Assembly (NCBI GenBank): GCA_024345305.1
Contig: BRON01000006.1
Location: 62,001 to 126,000, forward strand
Source: Mrakia gelida
Taxonomy: Eukaryota > Basidiomycota > Tremellomycetes > Cystofilobasidiales > Mrakiaceae
Direction of reading: 5' to 3'
Length of the DNA stretch: 64,000 nucleotides
Part shown: in pieces, positions 48,354 to 60,666 of the stretch
How the letters are laid out: the number at the start of each line of letters is the position of its first letter
How positions within the stretch are numbered: the first letter of the stretch is position 1
Made by a program: the position numbers and the translations under genes
The notes under the pieces: generated by a model
Databases searched by the model: none
The model's input: only the letters and a program-made list of their open reading frames with translations
What the model was told of the DNA's origin: nothing

Positions 48354-49339
48354 TCAAGCCAACCTCTCGTTTCGATAACGAGACAACGCCTGTTTCGCGA
48401 AGAGGTTGGGGAAGTGATGGGTGAGAGATTGTCTGCAAAGGGGACACTTTGAGACGGATATCAAGGAGAGGAGACGAGAGAGGAGGTCAGTCGGGTCGAA
48501 AGAGACGAGAAGAAAGAAGAGCGACGCGTCGCGGTCTCACCTTCCTCGTCGAGATGCTCTGGATACAGGAGAGGCAGAACATGTGACCGCAGTTGATGAT
48601 GTGAGGATCGGAGCTGTCAGCGAGGGTGGAGTGGTAAAAGTCAGTCGATCCAAGAGAGAATGAGGAAGTGCAAGACGAGCGCGTGAGACGAACAACTCCT
48701 GAAGACACCTGTTGAGTCCCGCGTTTTGAACGATCAAGAACGCATCAGCTGAGCTTATGTTATTGAGGAAGAGCTCAAAACTCACACAGGACACTCAAAC
48801 TCCTCCCCTTTCTGCTTCATCAACGCGTCCTCGTCCTCCCAAGCCGGTACCGTCGCTCGTCGAGCTGAAGTCGACGTCTCCATCTCCTCCTCCTCCTCTC
48901 CGAGCAATCTCCCGACCTCGTGCTCTTCGACCCATCCAACAACGAGTACTCGACTATCTGTTCCTCCGATCAAAGAACCGTCTTGGAGTATCACCTGCAG
49001 AGGAGGAGGAGGAGGAGGCGAGGGCGGAGATGGAACCGGAGGAGGGTCGTGGTAGAGATGAGGCAAGGGATCCACGATGGGAAGCTCTGGGAACTCGTCG
49101 ATGGATGCGTATTCCTCGATCGTATGGGATGAACCGAAAGAGTCAAAGTCTGAAGTGAAATGGAAGGCTGGATGAGTAGAGGGAGGAGAGCTGGAGGAGG
49201 AGATGGGAGGAGGACGCGAGCTCGATCTCTGCGAGGGAAGAGTTGGGTAAGGAGCTGTGTAGAGAGGTCTTCGTTCGGGTGCAGGAGACATCGCTATGGA
49301 GCTCCAAGAGGGTCGAGGGGAGGTAGTGGAGGTTGACAT
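48354..49339 (-). CDS. RING-finger protein (putative E3 ubiquitin ligase)
   Basis: The ATG at 49339 opens a Ser/Pro-rich, acidic N-terminal region ([35 protein letters not shown]). The RING is split over small exons: ECPVCLQEF, then SDPHIINCGHMFCLSCIQSI, then CPLCRQSLTHHFPNLFAKQ. This gives Cys-Cys, Cys-His-Cys-Cys and Cys-Cys ligands, a C3HC4 pattern. The stop is TGA 48354-48356. Three introns, one with ACGCGTC (48524). The C-terminal RING and absence of other domains suggest a small E3; the substrate is unknown. Confidence 0.75.
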
Positions 49340-49663
49340 TCGGGCGAGGGATTGAAACGAAGGAAGAGAAGAAGAGGGAAGAAGAAGGAGGGGATGCTGA
49401 TCGTTCGAAGGCAACTCTCGAGCGAGGTCGAAGAGCAGTTCTTCCTTTCAGGGAAGCCGCTTCGTTTTTCTCCTTCTCGGAGTCAATTTCTCCGTTCTCC
49501 GGGCGAGTCCTGTGTTCGGGTAGGCAGTTGGATTACTGTTTGATTAATGAAAAAGATAAAAAAGCGGCAGTTCGCCTGTCTGGTCCGAAACCGTTCGTCG
49601 AGCTCGCTCGTCTCTCAACCTCTTCCTTCTTTCTCTCTTCTCCCTCCCCTCCTCTCGACAATC
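49340..49663. promoter_or_regulatory. Divergent RING/transcription-factor promoter region
   Basis: About 325 bp between divergent start codons. No TATA box or known binding site is clear. Confidence 0.4.
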
Positions 49664-52600
49664 ATGTCGGAGTCCCCCTCTTCCTCTTCTCAGGCTCATA
49701 CGCAGCAGCATAACGGACACAAGCGAGGACACGATCACTCTGAGGACGATGGGGCTGCTTTCCAAGGAGGAGGAGGAGGAGGCCACCCTCCAGCTCCAGC
49801 AGGAGGAGGAGGAGCTTCGTCCAAACCGGCGGGAGGGAAACCTCTCAATAGAACATCGAGAGCTTGCGTGAGTAAAAGTATTCATATTCGACGCTAGAGC
49901 TGAAGCTGACTTTCTTCTTCCCTGTGTCTCTCTCAGAACAACTGTCGAAAACAAAAGGTTCGTTTGAACGAGAGAAGGCGAGGGAGGACGGGTCTCGTGG
50001 CTGCTTCTTCCCTTCCCTTCGACTTCCTCCCCTCCAAAAATCCTCGAGCTCACTCCCTCCTTTCTTTGATATGAACAGATGCGATGTATCGGAGCTGAGG
50101 ATCCTCCTTGCAAGAGGTGTCGAAATGGATCTCTGGACTGTCTGTTCGAGAAACCGCTCAGGGAAGGAGCTCCCTTGGGAGAAGAGTAAGTCCAAGACCT
50201 CCCTCTTTTCCACCTTCCATCAGCTTCTCGGAGTGCACGACTACAGAGCGGGAGGTGTAGAGAACGACGAGGTGGTGGTTTGAAGGGCTTGCGACGAGCT
50301 GGATGGGTTGGGGAGAGCTTGGAGCTCGACTTCAATTTGGAGCAAGGAGGGGAAGCTCGAGATCCGTCGACTCATCTTTGGAGAGTTCGAAGGCCGTTTG
50401 GTCTCTCGTCTCTTTGGGCTTCCTGCGACGAGAACAGCTCCATAGATCTCTAGCAGCTGTTCTTGAACCTCTGGGGTTGGCGAAAAGGCCGACTTTGATT
50501 GCCTTCGGACGAGACCTTTGAACGTTCAATCGAGTTCGTTCAAGCTCGCTGACCTTCGCGCTCCTTCGGCCCCTTCTCTCCCTCTCCCCTTCCCCACCCC
50601 AACTCTAGACGCATCAAATCCCTAGAATCTCAAGTCACCTCCATCCAGTCAACCCTCTCGGATCTCGTATCTACCCTCAAGGCAGGTCAGCAGCAGGTAG
50701 CTCAACAGCAGCATCAGCAACAGCAGCAGCACCCTCCTCCTCCTCCCCATCAGCTTGGTCCCATATCGGCCTTCTCTCCGTTCGACCCAACCTCCCAACT
50801 CCACCAGCAGCAGCAGTTCCAGCAACAGCAACGTCAGATCCAAGGATTCGATCCCTCCCAATACGCCTACCCTTCCTCCTCCAACTCGACCTCAGCAGGA
50901 CTGGCCAGCATCGGTCCTCGAGACTTCTCCCTCGACGCGAACGGGAGACACAAGCGAGAGCAGCCTGGATACTCGCCGGGAGGAGGACCTCTGCCTGAAG
51001 GAGGACTGCCTGGGATGATGGATGTGGATCAAGGAAGGGTGGGGAGGATGCAGAGCGTCGAATCGCCAGGTCAGCAGCATGGGAACGGAACTGCGAGGAG
51101 CAAGTCGATCTCGTCCGAGTCGTCGCGAGGAGGTCACTCGTCGCTGGACGGAGGAAACAACGGGAACTCGGTCAACGCAGGATATCGAGGATCGCCGTAC
51201 GCCCAACCTGCCAGCTCTCGTTTGAACGCCGCTGCTTCAGGATCGAGACACGCTCCTCTCGCCATCTCGGAGAACCACCCTTACCCTCTCCCTCCTCCCA
51301 TCCCACGAACTATCTCCTCTTCCGGAACCTCAGCCTACCTCCAACCCTCTCCAGCCAACTCAGCCACCTCCCCGTTCAACTTCTCTCTCGCCGCCTCTGG
51401 AACTCTCCCCGTCCCTTCGTCCATCCTCCGAAACGCTTCCTCCTCCACCACCTCAGCTCAACCCCAACTCCCTTCCTCCAGCGCTCTCCCAGCAGGACCT
51501 CACTCGCAACACCACCCTCACTTCGCACCCATCTACCCTCCCGGAGGAAACGCACCCGGCTCCACCTCCCAAATCTACCCCACCCACCTCTACACCGCTC
51601 CCGCCCAGATCTCCTCCACTCGAACGACCCCAGCAGGCTCCGAAGCAGGCGACGTCGACTCCGATCGAGAGATCGAACTCCCTCCTCAAGCTCTCATCGC
51701 CCCTCTTCGATCCATGGACCTTCCGTCCAACTCGACGTTCTCGGTGGAGGAACGAGACGCGAGTGGGAATCTGATGCTTCTCGCTGGACGTGCAACCAAG
51801 AGAGCGAGGTTCTTGGAGGATGGGGACGCGAATAAGATGAGGGCGAAGAGGATGGAGGGGAAGGATGCTGCCCTTGGGGATAGGGTCAGTCAGATGTACG
51901 ATTTCGGACCGCCGAAGGGGGAGGGAGGGAAGTTCTTGGGGTGTATCGAGGTGGGGATTGTGGGCGTTGAGGAGGCGAGGGAGTTGTACGATATGTGAGT
52001 TTAGAGGCGAGCTTGAGTCGCTGTTAGGGACCTGAGGAGGTAGAGCTGACTCCTGGATATTCGTGCTGCAGCTACTGGGCTGGAGCTTCGAAGTTCCTGG
52101 CGGTGTACGATCCCAAGTTCGATACGTTCGAGGAGTGGGTCTCGCCTTTCCTCTTCTTCCCTTCAACTCTCGCCAAACTGACCCTCTCCGTCCACATCCT
52201 CAACAGACTCTGCGTCCGCTCTCCCTTCTCGATATCAGCCATGTGCTTCGTCGGATCGCGTATACGAGACGGAGGAGGTTCGTTCCATCTCTCACTCCCG
52301 TCGAACTCCCCTTCGTGTCCTGACGCGTCCTGCTTTCGCTTTGCAGGAAGGAAGTCGGATCTTCAGATCCAGCTGTGGATTCACATCCGAAGGATCTCGC
52401 AAGAGACGCTGTTCCGAGTGGCGACGAGGATCGAGGCTGTTCAGTCGTTGAGTGAGTCGACTCTCGCGTTGCCCTCGAGTCGCGTCTCGCTTCGAGAACT
52501 GACGACGATATCGCCCTGCTTTGCGATCAGTTCTTACTGCTGGGTGGAACGAGTAAGTCCCTTCTAGACTATGTGGTGAGTGTGGAGGGAAGGATTTGAG

Positions 52601-54955
52601 CTGACCTGTCGCGTCCGTCAAACTTCAGTTCGGGATGGTTGATCGGAGGACACGCTGTTCGACTGGCGTTCGAGATCGGTTCGCGCCCTTCCTCCTTCAT
52701 CGTCGTGCATCGCGACTCTCTCGTCTGACTCCCGCTTCTTCTTTCGCTCAGGTTGCCACACCGCCTTCCAAAAACTGCTCCGACTCGGAATGGGTCGAGG
52801 GAAAGCTGGGAAAGAGCTCGAAGAACAACGACCTCTCGTCACGATGGCTCGAGTCTGGTTCTGTCTCGCGAGTCCCTCACTCCCCTCTTCGACCTCCCCT
52901 TCTTCCTCCCTTCAAGAGCTGACCCCTTCCGCTCCATGTCGTTTCATCATCAGTACATCCTCGAGCACCAAATGTCGTTCGGGAACGGTCGACCTCCCAT
53001 CGTTCGAGAGGACGAAACCATCAACCGATGCAGGGAGTTCTTGAACCATCCTCTCGCGATCGAGACGGATTGGAGGTTGATCTCGACGGTGGAGATGATG
53101 GCCATCCGATGTGAGTCTCGCTTCTCGTTCCTTCCTCCTCCAAAGCCACCTCGTCCTCGAGTTCGACGCGTCGAAGTCTGACGATGGCCTTTGTGTTCGT
53201 CCCTTCTCTCTCACAGCGCCTCTGCATCTCGAGTTGACCTCTCAGCCCGAGAAGCCCGTCGATGCGAACACGCTCATCAAGGTCCAGGCTGCCAATCTCC
53301 AGTTCGCGAAGTGGTTCGAGGAGTGGGACACCATCTTTGGTGAGTTCGAAGAATGGACGACCGAACGAACGAACGAGCGAGCGACGAGCTGAGCTGACTT
53401 TCTTCGTCCTTCTCTTTCAACAGCCACCAAGTTCGGAGATACTGAAGACTTGTTCTTCCGAGAGTCGCTTCGGTGAGTTCTTCCCCTCTCTTGACCTTCG
53501 ATTCATCCTCGATCCCGAGCTGACCTCTCGTCGTCTTCGTTCGTTTGCTTCACCAGAATCCGTACGTCGCCTCGAGCTTGTCCTCTTCTCTCCTCTTTAT
53601 GAAGAGCCCCGAAACTGACGAGCTTCCCCTCTCCTCTCATCTTCCTCGTCCTACAGAAAAAGCCTACGCTGAGCTCTTCCACAACTGCACCGCGCTCAGC
53701 GACATTCGAGGGCCAGCGGACGTCCCGAACATGATGCCCTCGCAACGAGATCTCGCCATCCGAGCTCTTCGAAACGCTCAGCAGTGTCTCGATATCTGTC
53801 TCCGAGGGAAAGGATACAGGAAGGGCTTGACCTACGCCGTTCACTACACTCGTTCGTGTCTTTCTTCTTCGCTTCGTTCTTGTCCATCTCCTCGTTCGTC
53901 GTGCTGACTCTTTCCCCTCACTTCTCTAGACGTCTGCGCTGCTTTCGCTGCAAGTCTACTCGTTCGACTCGCCAGGATCTTCCCCAGTGAACTCGACCTT
54001 CGACAAACCGCTCGAGACGTCGAGGAGCTCGCGAAGATTCTCGCTTCAGGTTCGTCGCGTCTCCCTTCCTCTCTTCTCATCTTTCCTCCCATCTTCTCGT
54101 CTGACCCTTTTTCTTCCCCTGCCCTTTCCTCCAGTCCCCGCCGGCCGATATGCTCGATCCCTACGCCTCACCCTCCGCTCAGCTCGACGTCGAAAACTCA
54201 TGCCCCCTCCCTCCGTCCCTGCCTCCCCGACCTTCCGAAATGGTTCCATCTCCGGAGCGACCCCTACCGCTTCAGGAGCCTTCTCGCCTTCCAACTTCAT
54301 CAACTCCAACAACGGATACACTCAACCGACGCCGATGGCTTCGGGAGCGACGAGTCCTCAGCTTGGACAGGAGATGGAGGAGGAGGACGAGAGTCCTCAG
54401 GCGGATTTCACGACCGAGTTTGATTGGAGCTATACGGCTGATATGTGAGTTTTTTGTCTCGTTTTTTTTCGATGTGGGTGTGGTGCTTGGGAAGGAAGTG
54501 ATGGGGAAGGGAGCCGACGTGTTGGACGCGACGACGAACTGACTTCCCTTCTCCCTCTTCGTGATCTTCCCAGGATGGACAAGGTCGGACTGAGCTTGGA
54601 AGCAGGAGGACAAGTCCCTCTATGGCTGCACGGATCGGATATCGGGTCGAGTCAGCTGCCGAGTTCGGGAATGGAGGTAAGTTTCTCTTCTCTCGCTGCC
54701 TTCCTCCTCGACGCGTCGAGCCGAGCTGACTTTCCTTCCCTTCCTCTGTCCTCTCAGAACTTCTTCCTTCGTGAGTCCAACCCTCCCTCCCCCTCTCCGT
54801 CCTCCTCTGTCCACCAAACCCTCCACTAATCTCGTTCGCTTTGGTTACCTTCTCCAGCAACCGACCTCGACTTCCGACTCACTCGAGAATCAGACGATCT
54901 CGCTTCGGCTCTCAACCTCAATGGAGGGGAGGGAGGACCTGGGGAGATTTGGTGA
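49664..54955 (+). CDS. Zn2Cys6 fungal-type transcription factor
   Basis: Nuclear DNA-binding regulator. The ATG at 49664 gives a Gly/Ser/His-rich leader, then the binuclear zinc cluster RACNNCRKQKMRC and CKRCRNGSLDC (six Cys; C-x2-C-x6-C ... C-x2-C-x6-C), split by introns at about 49868 and 49955. A short coiled-coil dimerisation segment (RIKSLESQVTSIQSTLSDL) and a Gln-rich stretch (about 50690-50840) follow. The middle-homology/fungal_trans region spans about 51950-53960 (KSDLQIQLWIHIRRISQ; VRLAFEIGCHTAFQKLL; YILEHQMSFGNGRPPIV). The C-terminus is Ser/Pro-rich with acidic patches (EMEEEDES), ending GGPGEIW at TGA 54953-54955. The cluster and leucine-rich middle region resemble Leu3/PrtT-type factors, but I would not assign a target pathway. 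About 15 introns. Confidence 0.88.
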
Positions 54956-56064
54956 ACCGTCGAACCTACTCTTTTGCCTTTCTAGTGTGTATCTCGTTTC
55001 GGTTCGCGTCGTCTATCTTACTTGCTTCGTTCGTTTCGGTCTCGCTCGCTCGTCTAATCTTCTCGCCCGTTCGTTCTGCAACCGTTGTTTTCTGTTCTTG
55101 TTCTTTCGTTCGTTTCGTTTCGTATGTTTTCTTGGTTGTGTTTGTGTGTCTGTATCTACGATGCTCATCTCATCTCATCGGCTCTTCTCTCTCTCGAAAG
55201 GAGCGAGTCAGCGACGCGTCGAAAGAGCGAGCGCGAGAAAGGCATAAATCGTTAAGCAAAAGGAGTGTGCGTGCGTGGTAACTAATCGAACGGGTGGGTG
55301 AGGGACATGAAGGGGTAAAAGGACTTGTACAAGTGGACGCAAAGAAGGGGAAGCTGGAGGGTATCGATAAGAGAGAGAGCGAGGAGAACGAGGCTTGTAT
55401 GGTATGGTAGAGAAGCGAGGCGATACAGAAAGAACGTATATATAGAGGTCTGGGAAAGGCGAGGAGGGGAAGAGGAGCGGAGCGAGGTGAGTGAGCGCTC
55501 GATGAGAGACGAGAGAGGGACGACGGGAAGAAGACGTGAAGCTCACCCAACGCGACGTATGGCGACGAGTTGTTCCGATGGGGCGTGGGGAGCGGTCGAG
55601 TCCGAAAGGGATTGTTGAGCGTGAAGGGTGACCCGAAGTTAGTAGGATGAACTGTTGGGGCAGGAGAGAGGAGGAGCGAGGACGAAAGAGTGAGAGGTCA
55701 GCGGAATGATTCACGCACGGCGTCAATCATGGGCAGGACGACGAGTGCGATTAGGAGAGAGAAATGGTAGGGTACCCACTGTATGTCGTGATTTGAAAGA
55801 GAGAGAAGGCGAGAAAGGGAGAGGGAGGTCCAAGGCGAGGCGAGGCAGGCTGTCCGAGAATGAAAGAAAGATGAGAGAGCGAGGTCGGTTCATCGAGCTC
55901 GAGAAGGCGAAGCGGAGGACAGGGACACCTCTTTCAAGCGGCAAAAGGGAGATCGGGACTCACACGAGACGATCACTTGTCTTGAAGAGAGGGAGATTGG
56001 AACAGGGGAGAGAGAGGGAAGGACAAACGAAGTGCGAGGTCAGCCTGAAGTCAGAGAGACGTAC
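54956..56064. other. Region between the transcription factor and the damaged orphan gene
   Basis: About 1.1 kb. The first 250 bp are pyrimidine-rich and probably the transcription-factor 3' UTR. On the minus strand there is a possible intron (branch CTGACC near 55697, acceptor CAACAG near 55652) followed by about 105 nt of open frame (about 55545-55651). It could be a terminal exon of the damaged orphan gene, but I cannot link it in frame. Confidence 0.3.
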
Positions 56065-56642
56065 TGGAATCGAAGGGCGCCCACCCACCAGCGGAAGTAG
56101 GGTCTTGGACGAGCATCGAATGGGTGATGCCGAGCATCTCGGCGAGAATCCTGCGATCCTGTGGGGTTGGCTGGGGACGAGAAAACGGCGAAGAGAGGTC
56201 AGCTTCGTCGTCGCATCACGGTTGATCGTCCGCTCGTTCCTGATGAACCCAACTCCTCTCTCTTCACCTCCTGTCTCACCAGAACCGTCTCGGTCCATAC
56301 TCACGAAAACAGCCGACGCCTCTGCTCTGATCCTCGCCCTCTCAACCTCGTCGGCCTCCTGGTACTCCCTCAGTCCCCTCTCCAACAAGGTCCAAACACA
56401 GGCGCCAGACGGGAGGAAGTCGTCAATCCTCCTCGGGATTCGAGAGGGAGTGGGAGGAGGTTTGGCGGCGACAGATTTCGAGGAGCGGTAGACCGTGTGC
56501 GTTGGCTTCGAGTTGGGGTTGAGGGAGAAGTACTCGTGGTCTGAGCCAGGAGAGGGGAGGGTAGGAATCGGTTCATCATCACGACCGTTTGGAGAGGCTT
56601 CCTGGGAGTGGAAGCGTTGGAGGAGGAAGAAGTAGGAGCCAT
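56065..56642 (-). pseudogene. Damaged copy of the orphan gene, partner of PPR copy C
   Basis: Homologue of the gene at 25483. It starts MAPTSSSSNASTPRKPLQT, then loses one G (AAACGGT here against AAACGGGA in copy B). After the lost base another frame carries the homologous sequence (DHEYFSLNPNSKP; VYRSSKSVAAKPPPTPSRIP; LLERGLREYQEADEVERARI). About 350 nt encoding the ordered middle of the copy B protein are absent. The GTGAGT donor at 56304 and acceptor at 56170 are kept; exon 2 (56065-56170) reads PTPQDRRILAEMLGITHSML in phase. A GTACGT donor follows, also conserved in copy B. Whether a shortened protein is made from a downstream start is unknown. Confidence 0.5.
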
Positions 56643-57361
56643 CTTGAAAGGAGGGACGAGGAAGGAGGGCGAAGGAAGGAAGGGAGGGCGTGAGGGAGGG
56701 AGAGAGGGAGAGAGGGGGGGTCGTTGTGGGTGAGGTCTAAGTTTCGTCAGGAACGAGACTTGGCTGCTTTTGTATTTGGATCTGGATTCACGCAGCTATC
56801 AGAGGAAACGGAGGCAAAATAGCCGTTAAAGTGAGCTGAAAGGTGCTGAGGGTAGAAGTCGTAGAGAAAAGGAGAAGAGGAGGGAGGGAAGCATGAGGCG
56901 AGAGCTCATTCTCGTGCGAGCCGACCTGACCAGAGCGATCGAGAGACGTCGAGGTTCTTGGTGAGACGAGAAGGTGTTATAGGGAGGAAAGCCGAAGTTG
57001 GGCATTCATCCTGGGAGGTCGAGAGAGAGAATCGGAAAAGATGTTGAAGCTCGAAGGAGGAAGCCGAGGGGAGGAGGAGACGGGAGTGAGGGAGAGAGAG
57101 GGTCGAACGAGGGCTGGAAGGACTTGATTTCTCGGGTTGATTCTTTTCCTCTAGAAGAAGAGATTCGAGGCGTCTCCGATGTTTCCTGGGAGATGAAGAG
57201 TTCGAGATGATGGAGGAGAGAGGGAAGAAGAGCGAGGGAGGGAAGTTCGCGCGAGCTCGAGCTCAAAAAGTCGACGCTCGTTCCTTCCTGTTCCCTCCCA
57301 TCCCTCACCCTCTCCCAGCCTCCCCTTTCCCTCCTTCCCACTCCTTCCGCGTACGACCGCT
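56643..57361. promoter_or_regulatory. Shared divergent promoter of the PPR/orphan gene pair, copy C
   Basis: Inverted counterpart of 24731-25482. It holds the blocks ACGAAACTTAGACCTCA (minus strand, about 56735-56750), the CATCTCCCAGGAAACATCGG block (minus strand, about 57175-57200) and, at 57251-57273, the GAGCTCGAGCTCAAAAAGTC element about 90 nt before the copy C start. Confidence 0.5.
57251..57273 (+). promoter_or_regulatory. Conserved promoter element of the PPR family, copy C
   Basis: GAGCTCGAGCTCAAAAAGTC lies about 90 nt upstream of the ATG at 57362, as in copies A and B. Confidence 0.5.
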
Positions 57362-59921
57362 ATGCTTCTCTCGACTTTATCGCTTGGGAGGACTCTCGCT
57401 CGACTCGCAGGCAGGACAACGCGGATCGGAGCATTCGGTCGATTCAACTCGAGCTCAGCTCTCAGCCGACTCGATCTCCTCTACCCTTCTCCGGAGAATT
57501 CGCCTTGGTTATCAACGCACAGGTTGACCCCTGTAAGCAGGTCCCGTATCATCGAGCTTTAGATCCACGCAAGAAAGCTGACTCTTCCTCCTCGTTTCGC
57601 TGTTGAAAGTCGAGCACTCCTCCCCTCCTCCCTTCTAAACCCACGTCGACGACGCCCTCCTCCTCCTCCTCCCCCCTGTCTTCCACCCAACCTTCGCATC
57701 CCCGGATTGTCCAGTCCGAACCCAGATCGAAAAATCTCCTACCTCCTCGCACTAAACCTCCTCCCGAACAAATCATCGGCGTTCGAGTCAACGCCTCCTC
57801 CCTCCTCTCCCTCCTTCGCAACCGCGACTGGAACCCCTCCTCGCCTTCCCCCGATCTTGCATTTCTGGTCCCCAACATGGAATCGCTGGAGGTGACTGTT
57901 ATGAAGGAGGAGATGGGGGAACTGGCTAGGAGTTTGATGGAGACGGCGAGCAGCTTGGAAGGAGGGGTTGACGTCGCGAGTCGGATACTTCGCGTCACGG
58001 AGGACGGTCAGCGAGACGAGGGAGTCAAGGACTTAGTCTACCGGATAGTCCACGAGCTCCAGAACGGCGTCCTTACTCGTCTCCATCCTCGACCGCATCC
58101 ATAACCCCTCCTCCAGTTCCTCCTCGCCAACCAACCTCGACTTCGACTCTCCTTCTACGCCGACCAAAACCCTCTCGTCAAACTCCTCGAGGTCTACGCT
58201 CGTCTCTACACCCAAGATCGACGTCGACTCGACCCCTCAAAAGCAGCACCTCCTTCCCACATCCTCGTCGAGCTGGAATCCATTCGTCTTCAGCACGTCG
58301 ACGCCGTTCGAGCGATCCATCAGGCGATGAAGGAGGTCGACAAGGACGTCTTCACCGTTCGGAGTTACACTTCGCTGATGGGGGCCTATAACCAAGGTCG
58401 ATCGTTCCAGGAAGGGGAGAAGATTTGGGAGCTGATGAGGTCGGAGGGAGGAGTGGGGATCGATCAGAGAGCGGTTCCGGTGGTGAGTCTTCGTCTTTCC
58501 CTCGTTGACGCGTCCTCTTTTCTTCGACGCAGAACACTGACTCTGCAATCATGCCTCTTGATCCAGTACTTCGACGCTTGTGGATTTAGGTGAGTAGAGA
58601 GCGGTGCTTGTCGCCCAGAAGTACGAAGAAGCAAGAGAGACTTCTGTTTTGACGCGTCGCCTGCTTCTCACCTTCTCAGTGGATCCCTCCCTCGAGCTCT
58701 CGCGACTTGGAATGATCTTCGAACAAGTGGCTTCACGCTTGACGAGAATGACTACCACGCCTACATCGAATGCCTCACTCGATGCGGAGCCTGGAACGAA
58801 CTCCTCGATCATCTCAGCGAACAACAAGCACAACACCTCCTCGACCCCACAACCACTCCTCCCCTCACCGCTCCCGGATTGGCAGCATCTCTCAAGCTAG
58901 CCAAGCAGATCGTCATGCATCCTCGCCATAGGAGTCTTCGCGAGGTCAACTGGGACGAGTTCAACGATTTACGGGCGAAGATGAAGAGGTTGGTTCCGAA
59001 GGAGACGTGGGAGGAGGTGGAGAGGCTGTCGAGTTCGCGGGCTCGAATCGACGTGGGTCAGGCTGCCGGTGCCAAGACTGGTAACGGTAGGAGACCTGAC
59101 TGAGAAAGTGAGTCTCGTTTGCAGCTCTCTCTGCATGATTAACACGTCGAACGAGTTCGCTCATCGGTTCCTCTTTTTCTTCTTTCCTTTCTTTTCCTTC
59201 CCTTCCCCTAGGACTCCAGTAGGACCCTTCGTCAAGACATCGAAGGTGCCTCAAGCTTCGCTTCCTCCAGGTCAGTAGCCCAACGTCTCCTGCTCCTTTG
59301 CGTTTGACCACCTTCTGATTCGGCCGTCTCTTCCCTCCGTCCAGACCGTCGTCGGACTTCAACTCTTTCGAGGACCTCTTCTTGCCTCCTCACCTCGCGC
59401 CCGTCATCCTCACTCTTGTCTCACCAGCTCAAGCTTTGACCGATCAACGCTCAATGCAAGCAAGCACGACTTCCCTCGTCTCCTTCTTCGATCGTCGCGG
59501 GCGTGCATCTTTTGACGCGTCTTCCGTCTTTATCTCTATTTACCTCATTCAGCTCTGGACGACCCCGTCACCGTCAAGACGTCGATACACTCGCATTATC
59601 TCCCGTTATCTTCTTCGTGTCATTGAGGTTCGTTCGTTCCTTCTTCCTCCTCCTTTCCTCTCGCCTCGTCCCATCCTTCAGGGTTCATCGATCCCTCTTT
59701 CGACACTCAGCGTCAACTCCCAACGGCTGACACCACCGAACCTCTTCTCTCTCAATCGCGCTCCTTCCCTCTCCCACAGCTTCGACGCACCTGGCGATCG
59801 TCGGCATCGGATCCATGGACGTGCGTCGCATCGTCGGCGGTTCGAAACGAGCAGACTAGTCGCAACGTTTGCTTTACTGCTTGGCCCTCTCAGGTGTCCC
59901 AACTTTCTGTTCACTCGATAA
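57362..59921 (+). pseudogene. PPR protein gene copy C, with two nonsense codons
   Basis: Third member of the PPR family, close to copy A in sequence and exon layout. The start MLLSTLSLGRTLARLAG and phase-0 first intron are kept and exon 2 is in frame (SSTPPLLPSKPTSTTP). At 58102-58104 a TAA replaces the Asp of copies A and B (HPRPHP-stop-PLLQFLLAN against RPNPDPILHFLLAN in A). The body then stays open (LVKLLEVYARLYTQDRRRLD; YTSLMGAYNQGRSFQEGEKIW; EENDYHAYIECL-like region) to a second nonsense codon, TGA at 59101-59103, where A and B have CGA in GNGRRPDRE. The downstream tail exons are conserved to a TAA at 59919-59921, but one donor has become GC (about 59456). These lesions make it a pseudogene. 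Confidence 0.7.
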
Positions 59922-60036
59922 TCTAGCTATCTATTCATCGACTGCGGTGCGTATCTGCGTCTCAGCGGGGACTCGCTTCTTCTCCCAACGACGACTCGAC
60001 GTGCAGACCCTCGATCGAGACCAGCTCGACGACGTC

Positions 60037-60061
60037 CCTCTCTCTCTCTCTCTCTCTCTCA
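60037..60061 (+). repeat. TC dinucleotide microsatellite
   Basis: About twelve TC units. Confidence 0.85.
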
Positions 60062-60196
60062 GCCTAGCCAGCCTCGAAAGACTCGATTGCTGATGCATGT
60101 ACCAAGGGAGTCGAACGCTTCTTTTTCGTTCTCCCGCCAGAGGAACCTCCTCTCAACGAACGAACCTCTCAACCCAATCCAACTCAACGTCTCTCT

Positions 60197-60223
60197 CTCC
60201 CTCCCTCCCTCCCTCCCTCCCTA
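60197..60223 (+). repeat. CTCC tetranucleotide tract
   Basis: About six CTCC units followed by a C-rich run. Confidence 0.85.
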
Positions 60224-60666
60224 TTTCCCCCCCCTCCCTCTCTTTCTCCCTCGCTCGAATCAAACCAAAGGTTCAATCAATCAAATCAAATCCTAATCTC
60301 AACACACATACGAAACCGAGAACCGAAAACGAAGAAGAAACCATGAGAGTGTGAAGAAACGTCAAAACGAAGGGGAGTTAAAAGATGCAAGTGAGGTTGG
60401 GTTGTGGGTTGAGTTGAAAGCAGTAGCAAAAAAGAGGAGGCATATGCAGATCCGAGAAAGTGCGTTGGTGGTTGTGGTAGTACAGAGAAGAAAGAGTCAT
60501 GATGCTACGAGAGGAGGGAAGGGGTGGATGGGTGGAGAGGAGAGGTCCGTGGGAAACGAGAAACGAAAGGGTACGAGAGAGAGAGAGAGATGTCCGAGGG
60601 GGAGATGAGAGGAGAAAGGGTAGGGTAGGTCGGTAGGTGAGTAGGTAGGTGTGGGAGGGGTTGGGA

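Larger units (their letters stand above)
59922..60666. other. Intergenic region between PPR copy C and the DUF3295 gene
   Basis: About 740 bp between convergent units. It has a TC microsatellite and a CTCC tract. Its right part (60366 onward) is the 3' UTR of the DUF3295 gene and is the source-like copy of the relic at 12380-12640. Confidence 0.5.

Noticed and set aside
55170..55726. Minus-strand Ser-rich frames near 55.4 kb as an independent gene
   Set aside because: Only one short exon-like segment has splice support; no start codon or domain.
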